64,000 nucleotides of DNA, taken from the NCBI GenBank assembly GCA_047602475.1, contig JASGHE010000001.1, positions 310,001 through 374,000 of the forward strand, written 5' to 3'. Positions 43,080-51,065 of the stretch are shown one piece after another. How positions within the stretch are numbered: the first letter of the stretch is position 1; every line of letters begins with the position of its first letter. The DNA is from JAEUIE01 sp047602475. GTDB taxonomy: Bacteria; Planctomycetota; Planctomycetia; Gemmatales; HRBIN36. Position numbers and translations under genes: made by a program. The notes beneath the pieces were generated by a model, which made no database searches, was not told where the DNA came from, and saw nothing but the letters and a program-made list of their open reading frames with translations.

Positions 43080-44038
43080 TATTTCCCTATGCAGAACTGG
43101 CTGAACACCCGGTCTAGCAAATCGTCGGTGTAGACCGCGCCGACCATGGCGCCGATGGCATCGAGTGCGATGCGAAGCTCGGACGCGACCAGTTCCATGT
43201 GACGCTTCTCGTGGACTAGTTCGAGTGCCTGAGTCAAGCTGGTCAGGGAATGTTCTAGATGCACCTGACAGCGGGAAAGGCTGGGTGGCAGGTTGGCGGG
43301 ACGCAGATGCCAGCGGGCCTTCTCGGCAAGGGTGAACCGAAGTGTCGAGAGCCCTGCCCCGGTGATCGTGCTGGTCAGGATGGCATGCTCCGGCAACGGC
43401 TGACTGCTCGGCAGATCGCTCTTGGTAGCGACCAGCAGTACCCGATCCTGCGGCCAGTTGCGAAGCAGTGACCAGTCCTGCTCGGTCAGGCCAATGGTGG
43501 AATCGAAGCAGACTACAAGAAGATCAGCTGCATCCACCTGACTCTGCTGCATCTCCTGAGCACGGAGTTCGATGGTTTTGGTGGGCAATAGATCGGATTG
43601 CTGGCCAGCAGTATCGATCAGTTCCAGGCTGACGCCCTGGATCAACATATTCTGGGTAAGGTAATCACGAGTGGTGCCTGCCTCGGCACTGACGATGGCT
43701 TTAGTCTCACCTAGCAGCGTGTTGAACAGGCTGCTCTTGCCGGCGTTGGGCGCACCAGCCAACACGACACGGCATTGGGTTTTGCTGCGACCCTGGCGAC
43801 GCATCTGATCCTGAACATCCTGCAGGGCGATACGGCAGGCATCTATCCGCCAGACCAGGGCATCGTTTTCAATGAAGGTCAGGTCTTCGTCGGCAAAGTC
43901 GAGACCCGCTTCCACTTCGGCGAGGAGGAGGAGAATCTCTTCACGCAGGGCATCGAGAGGACGGGCCAGGCCACCGGCCAATTGCGTGAGGGCGGTGCGA
44001 AGTTCGTCGGGATCGGTGCTGGTGGAGAGAGCATGCAC
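43079..44038 (-). CDS. mnmE: tRNA modification GTPase MnmE, GTPase and helical domains (part 2 of split gene)
   Basis: Contains the G domain inserted in the helical region: GAPNAGKSSLFNTLLG (G1), AGTTRDYL (G2), DTAGQQ (G3) and TKSD (G4). The C-terminal helical part ends in the MnmE signature FSQFCIGK, which supplies the catalytic Cys. With MnmG it forms the 5-carboxymethylaminomethyluridine modification at U34 of tRNA. The N-terminal folate-binding domain lies in the other frame (44043-44513). The real reading frame extends upstream past ATG 44038 as KLDLTQAEAVHALS to the frameshift at about 44067. Confidence 0.9.
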   Translation of the reverse strand: MHALSTSTDPDELRTALTQLAGGLARPLDALREEILLLLAEVEAGLDFADEDLTFIENDALVWRIDACRIALQDVQDQMRRQGRSKTQCRVVLAGAPNAGKSSLFNTLLGETKAIVSAEAGTTRDYLTQNMLIQGVSLELIDTAGQQSDLLPTKTIELRAQEMQQSQVDAADLLVVCFDSTIGLTEQDWSLLRNWPQDRVLLVATKSDLPSSQPLPEHAILTSTITGAGLSTLRFTLAEKARWHLRPANLPPSLSRCQVHLEHSLTSLTQALELVHEKRHMELVASELRIALDAIGAMVGAVYTDDLLDRVFSQFCIGK

Positions 44039-44042
44039 TGCT

Positions 44043-44513
44043 TCAGCCTGAGTGAGATCGAGCTTGCCAGGCGAGGTAAGCCCGCAGGGTGAACTCGCCC
44101 TGCTCGGCTAAACGCGCTCCACGATCAATAAGATGATCGAGCAGCGACTGCACCAATGGTGGACTGCTGACCAGATGCACTTCGACCAGGTCTTGCCCAG
44201 TGTAAGTAAAGGGAGCAGCCCACGCCTGTACTTGAACGGGCAGTGGGCTGTAGAAGTCGGGCAGACGCAGTTGTGCGGGGAAACGGCCCTGCACGATGGC
44301 GGTGGGTATGTCTTCTTTGGGATGCAACAGTGCCCGAATGGTGGGCCAGGCCTTTTCGCCCGTTAGGCGAAGGATTGCTCGTGCTCCAGGGCCATGTGCG
44401 GTGGCTGGGGCGACGATGAGATCATCGTAACGAAGGCGGGCAACGGGGGTTAAACCCGGTAAGAATCGGGGTTGAGGACGAACTCGCAACGATGGTGCAG
44501 GTAGAGTGAGCAT
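44043..44513 (-). CDS. mnmE: tRNA modification GTPase MnmE, N-terminal domain (part 1 of split gene)
   Basis: Reads DDLIVAPATAHGPGARAILRLTG, QVQAWAAPFTYTGQDLVEVHLVSSPPLVQSLLDHLIDRGARLAEQGEFTLRAYLA, which is the TrmE_N domain with the GEFT(L)RA motif. It then derails (WQARSHSG, stop). Removing one base near 44067-44071 gives RAYLAGKLDLTQAEAV, the expected continuation. Most of the protein would be lost without this correction. Start at 44513 gives a longer N-terminus (about 25 extra residues) than usual. Confidence 0.87.
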   Translation of the reverse strand: MLTLPAPSLRVRPQPRFLPGLTPVARLRYDDLIVAPATAHGPGARAILRLTGEKAWPTIRALLHPKEDIPTAIVQGRFPAQLRLPDFYSPLPVQVQAWAAPFTYTGQDLVEVHLVSSPPLVQSLLDHLIDRGARLAEQGEFTLRAYLAWQARSHSG

Positions 44514-44726
44514 GGCTGCCCCTTACTTCACTTCAAGCGCCTCCCGCTCTCGAAGTGACACATCCGTGACTCAACCGGCAAGCACAGTCCCACTGGCTTG
44601 CCTATCTTACTATAGGTCAATTTAAGGTGAAACCAAGTGTTTGGCGTTGAAGGTTAGGTGAAGGCAGGGATTTTGATGAAGAGAGACATCTGCGATCAAC
44701 TCATGTAAGTTATCCTCAGCCTTCTT
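44514..44726. other. Gene-free stretch upstream of mnmE
   Basis: I see no convincing coding sequence, RNA gene or strong hairpin here. It is the divergent promoter region for mnmE (minus) and the glucokinase gene (plus). The family D repeat follows directly. Confidence 0.5.
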
Positions 44727-44794
44727 GGGAGGGCGAGGCTCCTGCCGAGCCGCAAGCGATTGCATGAACAGCTCGGCAGGAGCCTCGCACTCCC
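44727..44794. repeat. MITE-like element, family D, copy 1
   Basis: 68 bp with inverted ends GGCGAGGCTCCTGCCGAGC and GCTCGGCAGGAGCCTCGC. Its partner at 45556-45622 lies on the other side of the single glucokinase gene. A half copy is at 15247. Confidence 0.85.
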
Positions 44795-44835
44795 GGCACT
44801 CTGATTTGTTGTTCATCAAACTGGGATATCACATC

Positions 44836-45534
44836 ATGAATGTGCTAGTCATTGATGTCGGTGGAACGCATATCAAACTTCTCGCTACCGGACAAACTGA
44901 GCCTCGCAAGTTTCCTTCCGGACCGACCATGACTCCGGAGCAGATGGTCGCCGGGGTGAAGGAACAGACGGCTGATTGGAAGTACGAGGGCATCTCCATC
45001 GGTTATCCCGGCTATGTGCAGCACGGCAAGATCATGCTGGAGCCACACAACCTTGCTCATGGCTGGATCGGGTTTGACTTTGCAGCAGCCTTCGGTTGTC
45101 CTGTAAGAATCATCAATGATGCAGCCATGCAGGCGCTGGGGAGTTACGAGAAAGGGTTGATGCTGTTCCTGGGATTCGGCACAGGACTCGGCTCAGCCCT
45201 GATCGCTGATGGCGTATTGATCCCAGCCGAGTTCGCGCACCTGGCCTACAAAAATGGTACCTATGAAGATTATGTCGGCCTGCGTGGGCTGGAACGGCTT
45301 GGGAAAAAGAAGTGGCGTAAGCACGTAGCCATTGGTGTATCGAGGATGATCGACGCCCTTCACCCGGATGATATCGTTCTCGGCGGTGGCAACGCCAAGA
45401 AGCTGAAGGAACTGCCGACCGGCTGTCGCCTGGGTGATAATTCCCACGCCTTTGAAGGCGGGTTTCGGTTATGGTTGAAAGCATACGGATTTGGCGACCT
45501 GCGCATGGCATCTGGTGAGCATCACGCGAGGTGA
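44836..45534 (+). CDS. ROK-family glucokinase (polyphosphate glucokinase-like)
   Basis: 232 residues from ATG 44836 (MNVLVIDVGGTHIKLLATG). Upstream in-frame codons only translate the family D repeat. Motifs: phosphate-binding DVGGTHIK, GYPGYVQHG, NDAAMQALGSY (catalytic Asp), LFLGFGTGLGSALI and IVLGGGNAKKL. The protein is short, as in PPGK enzymes that use polyphosphate and/or ATP to phosphorylate glucose. The polyphosphate preference is an inference from length and motif spacing. It is followed by rpiB, so the two may serve sugar phosphate metabolism. Confidence 0.85.
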   Translation: MNVLVIDVGGTHIKLLATGQTEPRKFPSGPTMTPEQMVAGVKEQTADWKYEGISIGYPGYVQHGKIMLEPHNLAHGWIGFDFAAAFGCPVRIINDAAMQALGSYEKGLMLFLGFGTGLGSALIADGVLIPAEFAHLAYKNGTYEDYVGLRGLERLGKKKWRKHVAIGVSRMIDALHPDDIVLGGGNAKKLKELPTGCRLGDNSHAFEGGFRLWLKAYGFGDLRMASGEHHAR

Positions 45535-45555
45535 CGTCATTAACACAAGCGCATT

Positions 45556-45622
45556 GGGAAGGCGAGGCTCCTACCTAGCTATTTCTCAATCGCTAACGGC
45601 TCGGCAGGAGCCTCGCCCTCCC
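45556..45622. repeat. MITE-like element, family D, copy 2
   Basis: 67 bp with inverted ends GGCGAGGCTCCTACCTAGC (slightly degraded) and GGCTCGGCAGGAGCCTCGCC. It lies between the glucokinase stop and rpiB. Confidence 0.85.
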
Positions 45623-45645
45623 AGCATCAGAAATCGAGGTAGATC

Positions 45646-46110
45646 ATGCAAGTTGGGTTCGCTACCGATCATGGCGGCTTCGGACTGAAAGAGGAAATCG
45701 TTGCCCAGCTTCGCCAGGCTGGGCATGAGGTGATGGATTTCGGTGCTCATCATCTGAATCCTACCGATGATTATCCCGACTTCGTCATCCCGCTGGCAGA
45801 GGCGGTTGCTTCGGCTAAAGTTGAACGTGGTGTAGCCATCTGTGGCAGCGGTGTCGGTGCTGCGGTGGCTGCCAACAAGATTGCCGGTGTTCGTGCCTGT
45901 CTCATCCACGATCACTTCTCGGCCAGGCAGGGAGTCGAGGATGATCACATGAACATTCTCTGTATGGGTGGCCGTACGGTTGGGCCGGCTGTCGCCTGGG
46001 ACCTGGTGCAGACGTTTCTCGCAGCCGAGTTCAGCCAGGCTGAACGACACCTGCGACGATTGTCGAAAGTAGCGAAGTTGGAGAAGCAGCCTCATACAAC
46101 AGCAGAGTGA
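45646..46110 (+). CDS. rpiB: Ribose-5-phosphate isomerase B (RpiB/LacAB family)
   Basis: 154 residues, MQVGFATDHGGFGLKEEI at the start. ICGSGVGAAVAANKIAGVRACL holds the catalytic Cys and phosphate-binding residues; HDHFSARQGVEDDHMNILCMGGRTVG is the family C-terminal signature. It interconverts ribose-5-phosphate and ribulose-5-phosphate. The stop overlaps the GTG start of the following MFS gene (GTGA), suggesting cotranscription. Confidence 0.92.
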   Translation: MQVGFATDHGGFGLKEEIVAQLRQAGHEVMDFGAHHLNPTDDYPDFVIPLAEAVASAKVERGVAICGSGVGAAVAANKIAGVRACLIHDHFSARQGVEDDHMNILCMGGRTVGPAVAWDLVQTFLAAEFSQAERHLRRLSKVAKLEKQPHTTAE

Positions 46111-47453
46111 GTTCTCTGGATGCGAACGTGATAGAGACTTCTGAACCGCAGTCATCGCAGTTGTATCGCAACCTCCATCTGGAGTGTCTGTTCAACGCCC
46201 TCAACGGCGTGTTCATGGGGACGATTCTCTACGCTGCCCAGGTCATCGCTCTAAAAAGTCTGCATGCCAACCAGTGGCATATCACCATTCTTACTTGTGC
46301 GTTTCCGTGCGGTGCGTTCCTTGGCCCGGTGTGGGCGAAGATGGGGGCCCAATGGGGCATGCAGAAGCTCGTCCTTCGCATGGCCATCTGGGCTAACCTG
46401 CCGCTGTTCCTGATACCTTTCCTCGAATATCTGCCTGGTGATTCGCCGGCGTTCTGGTTCACGGTACTGATTGCCATCAGCCAGTTGGCGTTCTCGGCCA
46501 TGAGGATGGGGCAGTCGAGTTTGTACCACGCCACCTACCCCCGTTCGATGCGGGGCAGCGTGCTGGGCTGGCTGATCTTCTGGAACTTTATCACGATGGT
46601 GTTGACGGTGATGGCTATCGGCTATCTGGTCGATGTTGAGGTGGGCAACGATCCGAACAACTATCGCTGGCTTTGTCCTCTGGCCGGGGTGTTCGGCCTC
46701 GTCGCGAGCCTGGTCTATGCTCAGGTGAAGCCAGGGAAGGTTGTTCTCGCCGAAGCAGGCAGCCTGGGCAGTGCATTTCGGGCTGTTCGACGTGTACTGT
46801 CTAAAGATCATGCCTATCGCCGGTTTCAGATTGGCTACTTTCTGTCGGGGTCAGCTTTCTTTTTGTCGATCCACCTGGTACTCATTATGTGCAAGCAGGA
46901 CTTGCACTTTTCGTCATTTCAGTTGTGCCTCTGGCTGGCGGTGATACCCCAGGCGATGCTAGCCATTACCTCGCCCTTCTGGGGCAGGCTCATGGATCGG
47001 CTGGGCATTGAGGAAGCTCGTTTCTTCATCGCTTCGATCATGACGATTTATCTGCTTTGCTATTTCATCGGCATCGTCGGGGCGATTCCGATTCTGATCT
47101 ATGTCGCCAGCGTGCTCCGCGGGGTAGCAGAAGGTGGTGGGCAAGTAACCTGGGCATTGGCATCCGTTCAGTTTGCCCCGACCGCCGAAGACGTACCCAC
47201 CTACAACGGCATTCACTTCTGGCTCAATGGCATTCGTGGTTTGATGATGCCCTGGATCGGCACGCAACTCTTCGTGGTAGCTGGCGCTAATGCCCTGCTG
47301 GCGGGTATCGTGACGTCGGCTTCGGCGATTGGCGTGGTGATCTGGTCGCTGAGCGATGACCGCAAGATGAAGGCGAGCGCTGTTCCTCCTCATGAACTGA
47401 TCGAGGAGGAGGTTGATGCGACGACAGCTGCGACGGGTACCGTGAATGAGTGA
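46107..47453 (+). CDS. Major facilitator superfamily transporter
   Basis: 448 residues, starting GTG 46107 (SSLDANVIETSEPQ). About twelve hydrophobic helices are present, among them VFMGTILYAAQVIALKSL, LPLFLIPFLEYLPG, VLGWLIFWNFITMVLTVMAIGYL, FLSIHLVLIMC, FIASIMTIYLLCYFIGIVGAIPILIYV and LFVVAGANALLAGIVTSA. A PKRSMRGSVLGW-like cytoplasmic loop (YPRSMRGSVLGW) occurs after helix 4. Substrate unknown. Cotranscribed with rpiB and preceded by glucokinase, so a sugar or its derivative is plausible. Confidence 0.8.
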   Translation: MSSLDANVIETSEPQSSQLYRNLHLECLFNALNGVFMGTILYAAQVIALKSLHANQWHITILTCAFPCGAFLGPVWAKMGAQWGMQKLVLRMAIWANLPLFLIPFLEYLPGDSPAFWFTVLIAISQLAFSAMRMGQSSLYHATYPRSMRGSVLGWLIFWNFITMVLTVMAIGYLVDVEVGNDPNNYRWLCPLAGVFGLVASLVYAQVKPGKVVLAEAGSLGSAFRAVRRVLSKDHAYRRFQIGYFLSGSAFFLSIHLVLIMCKQDLHFSSFQLCLWLAVIPQAMLAITSPFWGRLMDRLGIEEARFFIASIMTIYLLCYFIGIVGAIPILIYVASVLRGVAEGGGQVTWALASVQFAPTAEDVPTYNGIHFWLNGIRGLMMPWIGTQLFVVAGANALLAGIVTSASAIGVVIWSLSDDRKMKASAVPPHELIEEEVDATTAATGTVNE

Positions 47454-47468
47454 TGACATCAACACAAA

Positions 47469-47491
47469 CAGCCTGACCGATGGTCAGGCTG
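47469..47491 (-). terminator. Hairpin terminator between convergent genes
   Basis: A perfect 10-bp stem CAGCCTGACC/GGTCAGGCTG with a 3-base loop. On the minus strand it is followed by TTTGTGTTGATG. It lies 21 bp after the stop of the small basic protein gene and 16 bp after the MFS stop. Confidence 0.65.
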
Positions 47492-47511
47492 AGGTGATTC
47501 AAAGTGACTGG

Positions 47512-47751
47512 CTACTTCTTGGCCAACACGCTCTTAACGTCGTCAGGTGTGATATGCATTTCGGGCTTGCCGAGGAGGCCGGACAGCCAATTGCGGATGA
47601 TCTTGGAGTAGGGCGGCTTGGCGGTGTTGAGCACAGCCATCAGGCGCTTCTCACGGCGAAGGCGTTCGGCAGCCTTGCGTGGTCCGTTGGTGGCCCGAGC
47701 TTCCTTTTGCTTGACAGCACGGAGTCGGTATCGATCGCCTCGCTTACCCAT
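47512..47751 (-). CDS. Small basic protein, function unknown
   Basis: 79 residues (MGKRGDRYRLRAVKQKEARATNGPRKAAERLRREKRL...), rich in Lys/Arg in the first 45 residues and followed by a folded-looking tail (PPYSKIIRNWLSGLLGKPEMHITPDDVKSVLAKK). The pattern looks like a nucleic-acid-binding protein. It is not bS20, although the size and charge invite that call. It lies between the MFS gene (convergent) and tRNA-Val (same strand) and has its own terminator. Confidence 0.6.
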   Translation of the reverse strand: MGKRGDRYRLRAVKQKEARATNGPRKAAERLRREKRLMAVLNTAKPPYSKIIRNWLSGLLGKPEMHITPDDVKSVLAKK

Positions 47752-47822
47752 GGCACTTCCCTAACAAATAGCTAAATACATGTGGCCTGTTACTTTATGG
47801 CTGATGAGCCAAAGGAACAGAG

Positions 47823-47894
47823 TGGGCGCTACAGGATTCGAACCTGTGACCCCCTCGGTGTAAGCGAGGTGCACTACCGCTGTGCTAAACGCCC
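47823..47894 (-). tRNA. tRNA-Val (anticodon UAC)
   Basis: The minus strand folds as a tRNA: acceptor GGGCGTT/AGCGCCC, D arm AGCACAGCGGTAGTGC, anticodon arm CCTCG-CTTACAC-CGAGG with anticodon TAC, variable GGGTC and T arm CAGGTTCGAATCCTG. The length is 72 nt including the discriminator base. CCA is not encoded at the 3' end. It reads GUA codons. Confidence 0.95.
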
Positions 47895-48035
47895 ATGTCA
47901 CTAGGACTTAGGTATTGTCTGAAGTCGCCGCGATCTGGCAAGGGAAATGGTGAAATCGTCTATTTCTGCATCCTGCCTTTACAGAATCGCTTACTTCACT
48001 TATCCATGACTGGGTAAGGGTTTAGGGTGATACCA

Positions 48036-48623
48036 ATGACTGCCAAATCTCCATCGGTCCGCTGGTTACTTTGCTTCTTCGGCATTGTCGTTGTCGGCGT
48101 GACGCTCGACTTGATGACCAAGAACGCTATTTCGGGAACACTCCCTGATGAACAGCGAGTGCCTGGGGCCATCATACAGAGGGAGATCATCCCCAACTGG
48201 TTCAGCCTGTTGACCAACTCACCACTCAATAAGGGGGCGTTGTTCAGCCTGGGGGACAAATTCAAGAACGGGGCCAACCTCTTCTTCATTACGATTAGCA
48301 GCCTGGCGATTCTAGGTATTCTCGCCTGGGCCTTCTGGCCCAACCTCAAGCGGCCAGCCATCTATACCGTGACGCTGGGCTTCGTGCTGGCTGGTGCTAT
48401 TGGCAACTTGTTCGACAGAATTGTCTATGGCGGCGTACGTGATTGGATCTGGGTCTACTACCATCGAGGCCCTGATGACTACCCTTTCAACTGGCCGGTG
48501 TTCAACCTCGCTGACTGTTTCCTCGTCGGTGGAGCGATTCTACTTGTCCTCCATGGCATCTTCTGGCCAACACCGGCTAAAGAAACTGCCACTGTTGCAT
48601 CCACACTGCCTGCCAAGAGCTAA
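48036..48623 (+). CDS. lspA: Lipoprotein signal peptidase (signal peptidase II)
   Basis: 195 residues from ATG 48036; a GTG at 48027 is an alternative start. Four hydrophobic helices include LLCFFGIVVVGVTLDLMTK and IYTVTLGFVLAGAIGNLFDRIVYGGVRDW. The second catalytic Asp is in FNWPVFNLADCFLVGGAILL, after GNLFDRI. The N-x-GALFSL loop contains the conserved Asn/Ala. It cleaves signal peptides of lipoproteins such as those at 4993 and 62937. Globomycin-target family. It is transcribed ahead of the LON-domain and lipB genes. Confidence 0.92.
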   Translation: MTAKSPSVRWLLCFFGIVVVGVTLDLMTKNAISGTLPDEQRVPGAIIQREIIPNWFSLLTNSPLNKGALFSLGDKFKNGANLFFITISSLAILGILAWAFWPNLKRPAIYTVTLGFVLAGAIGNLFDRIVYGGVRDWIWVYYHRGPDDYPFNWPVFNLADCFLVGGAILLVLHGIFWPTPAKETATVASTLPAKS

Positions 48624-48661
48624 TATAGAAGTGGGACTTTTCCCACAGGCATCCTCATCCC

Positions 48662-49351
48662 GTGAACCTGCTGCTACATCTTGATGGCTTTGATGGCGTT
48701 GCTCGGCTCTTTCCGTTGCCGAACTTTGTCATGATGCCTCATGTCGTCAAAGCGTTTCATATCTTTGAGCCACGTTACCGTGAACTGACCGAAGACGCTC
48801 TGAAGAAAGACAAGCTGATTACCCTCGTCTTGCCCCGTGACGGCTGGGACAAGAACTACGAAGGCAGCTTTGGTATCCACGACATCGGATGTCTGACGCT
48901 GATTCAGGAACACGAGAGGCTCGAAGATGGCCGGTTCAACCTGGTGCTGCGCGGCCTGAGCCGGGTGGAACTGGAGCATGAACTGCTCACGAGCACCCTC
49001 TATCGACAGGCCAAGGTCAAGTTGCTGCCCGATGCTGTCGTCAACGAAGACAGCCTGCTCCGCAAGCAAATCGAAGAGGATGTTCTCCCCTGGCTGGCAG
49101 TCGAAGGGGAAGGCAGACAGCAGTTCCACAAGCTGCTCAACAGCTCTGCCCCACTTGGGACGATTGTCGATGTTGTCAGTTTTGCACTGCCCCTGCCCTC
49201 CGACTGGAAGCAGGAGTTGCTCGAAATCCTGAGTGTGCCCCAACGAGTGAAGCGCCTGGGCGAACTGCTCCATTCGGTGAAGCCCTTCCATGTGCCGGAG
49301 GATGATCATCCCAGCAGCCGGCGTAACCCTCCTGATTTCAGCAAGAACTGA
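48662..49351 (+). CDS. LON-substrate-binding-domain protein
   Basis: 229 residues, starting GTG 48662 (NLLLHLDGFDGVARLFPLPNFVMMPHVVKAFHIFEPRYREL). Contains the PUA-like LON N-terminal fold (PLPNFVMMPH, HIFEPRYRELTEDAL, GSFGIHDIGCLTLI, FNLVLRGLSRVELEHEL) but no ATPase or protease domain. Stand-alone LON domains of this length are common in bacteria, where they may bind unfolded proteins. The TGA stop overlaps the lipB ATG by one base. Confidence 0.85.
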   Translation: MNLLLHLDGFDGVARLFPLPNFVMMPHVVKAFHIFEPRYRELTEDALKKDKLITLVLPRDGWDKNYEGSFGIHDIGCLTLIQEHERLEDGRFNLVLRGLSRVELEHELLTSTLYRQAKVKLLPDAVVNEDSLLRKQIEEDVLPWLAVEGEGRQQFHKLLNSSAPLGTIVDVVSFALPLPSDWKQELLEILSVPQRVKRLGELLHSVKPFHVPEDDHPSSRRNPPDFSKN

Positions 49352-50007
49352 TGCTTTCTCCAGAACTCGTTATCGAAGTGCTGGGCCAGGTGCCGTACGA
49401 CGAAGCCTGGCAGTTGCAGAAACGGTATCATGCCGAGATCGCTGATGGGCATCGACCGGCGACATTGTTGCTATTGGAACATCCTCGGACCATTACCTTC
49501 GGTCGATCAACCAAGGCAGCCAGCTTGCTGCATACGGAAGAAGCCTATCAACAACTCGGTTTTGCGGTGCATCATGTGGAACGTGGCGGCGATGTGACGT
49601 ACCATGGCCCCGGGCAACTGGTGGGATATCCGCTGATTCCGATGGTGGATAAGGTGGGTGACTTTCTGCGGCGATTGGAACAACTTCTACTCAAAGTCGT
49701 TGCTCAGTTCGGCATCAGCGCCCGACCGAGTCCTGGGTATGCCGGGCTATGGGTGCCCGGCGAAGATGGCAGCGAAACCAAACTCGCCTCCATCGGCATC
49801 GCTGTCAGTCGACGGGTGAGTTATCATGGGTTTGCTTTGAATGTGGCGACGAACCTGAGCGACTTTGAGTTGATCGTGCCGTGTGGGTTGGCCGGGGTGC
49901 GCATGACATCGCTGGAGATGTTATTGCAACGACCTGTAAGTATGAATGAAGTAATTGATGTGGTTAAAAAAGTGAGCCTTTCAGAAGATCATGCTGACTT
50001 GGCATAG
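49351..50007 (+). CDS. lipB: Octanoyl-[ACP]:protein N-octanoyltransferase (LipB)
   Basis: 218 residues. RYHAEIADGHRPATLLLLEHPRTITFGRSTK is the N-terminal signature. RGGDVTYHGPGQLVGYPLI contains the conserved RGG and HGPGQ motifs, and KLASIGIAVSRRVSYHGFALNV the catalytic Lys. IVPCGLAGVRMTSL has the catalytic Cys. It transfers the octanoyl group for lipoate cofactor synthesis. Coupled to the LON-domain gene at the TGATG junction. Confidence 0.95.
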   Translation: MLSPELVIEVLGQVPYDEAWQLQKRYHAEIADGHRPATLLLLEHPRTITFGRSTKAASLLHTEEAYQQLGFAVHHVERGGDVTYHGPGQLVGYPLIPMVDKVGDFLRRLEQLLLKVVAQFGISARPSPGYAGLWVPGEDGSETKLASIGIAVSRRVSYHGFALNVATNLSDFELIVPCGLAGVRMTSLEMLLQRPVSMNEVIDVVKKVSLSEDHADLA

Positions 50008-50052
50008 TTACGCCGAGTACGGCGAAACTATGGCACCCGTCAGGCCAGTCGT

Positions 50053-50520
50053 CTACTTCTGCTGCAACTCATGCTGTAGGGCAATAATCATGGCAGCCCG
50101 GCCTCGCGCACAGTTCTGCCATTGCTGTTTTTTCTTCGGATCACGCTCGGCTTCGGCGATGTCGATCCAGGCTGCTTGCAGATGATGCGGATCGCTCTGT
50201 TGTCTGGGAAACAGGTGCCAGTGCATGTGGGGCACCTGGTTGCCGAGGAACTCGTAGTTCATCTTACGGGGCTTGACGACGGCGTTGATCGCCTTGGCCA
50301 TCGTGCTGACTTCGTCCATCAGGGTATGGCGTTGTTCGGGAGTGAGATCGAACAGTTCGGTGGCATGCCGTTTAGCGTTGACGATGCAGTAGCCTTCGTA
50401 GAACTGCCAGGGGCCAAGGAAGGCGATCGATTCCTTGAACTCCCAGACGAGTTCTTCGTCGAACTGTTCCTTGGCGTGTTTGATCTTGTCGCAGATGATA
50501 CAGATTGGTTGCGCGGGCAT
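50053..50520 (-). CDS. HIT-family nucleotide hydrolase
   Basis: 155 residues from ATG 50520 (MPAQPICIICDKI); an upstream ATG adds 20 unlikely residues. HIT motif at PHMHWHLFPR (H-x-H-x-H), and YCIVNAKRHATELFDLTPEQRHTL. HIT proteins hydrolyse nucleoside phosphoramidates or dinucleoside polyphosphates. N-terminal CIIC may bind a metal. Single gene, convergent with lipB. Confidence 0.85.
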   Translation of the reverse strand: MPAQPICIICDKIKHAKEQFDEELVWEFKESIAFLGPWQFYEGYCIVNAKRHATELFDLTPEQRHTLMDEVSTMAKAINAVVKPRKMNYEFLGNQVPHMHWHLFPRQQSDPHHLQAAWIDIAEAERDPKKKQQWQNCARGRAAMIIALQHELQQK

Positions 50521-50630
50521 GAGAAGCTTCCTGAGTTGAGGTGCAGAATAGCGTAAGAATCGATTCGTGCCTACGGGCAATTTCCAAGACCAAATTGACG
50601 GACTTGATTCATGTCTGTTACACTGCGGGC

Positions 50631-51065
50631 ATGGTAGATCCCGACATTACTTTGATCACTCGCCCCCCGGCGCAGCAGGTGATGCCCGCCATCCCCGGGT
50701 ACCAAGTGCAGCATCTTCTTGGCCAGGGAGGCATGGGGCAAGTTTATCAGGCTCGCGACCTCAAGCTTCATCGTGTCGTTGCCCTGAAGCTGGCACTCTC
50801 GGCGAACCATGAACCAGTACAAGCCCGGTTTGAGGAGGAAGTCAAAGCAATCGCCAGTCTGCGACATGCGAACATTGCGCAGATTTTCGCGAGCGGTCTG
50901 TTTGAAGGCAGGCCCTACTATGCCATGGAATATGTCGATGGGGGCAGTCTGAGTGATCGACTGAAGACCGGCCCCCTGCCCCCGAAAGACGCTGCCAAAT
51001 TGCTTGTACTCTTGTGCGAGCCATACAGCATGCTCATGAGCAGAACATCCTGCATCGGGATTTAA
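50631..51065 (+). CDS. Ser/Thr protein kinase, N-lobe (part 1 of split gene)
   Basis: From ATG 50631 (MVDPDITLITRPPAQQVMPAIPGYQVQHLLGQGGMGQVYQARD): an acidic leader, then the kinase P-loop GQGGMGQVY, VALKLALS with the ATP-contacting Lys, and YAMEYVDGGSLSDRLKTGPLPPKDAAKLLVLL, ending in frame-shifted CEPYSMLMSRTSCIGI. Adding one G in CTCTTGTGCGAG (near 51012) gives LLVRAIQHAHEQNILHRDLKP, the correct continuation. The C-lobe is the following frame, 51014-52777. Confidence 0.82.
   Translation: MVDPDITLITRPPAQQVMPAIPGYQVQHLLGQGGMGQVYQARDLKLHRVVALKLALSANHEPVQARFEEEVKAIASLRHANIAQIFASGLFEGRPYYAMEYVDGGSLSDRLKTGPLPPKDAAKLLVLLCEPYSMLMSRTSCIGI

Noticed and set aside
47512..47751. Ribosomal protein S20
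   Set aside because: Size and charge fit but the MANxKSA start and S20 helical pattern are absent.
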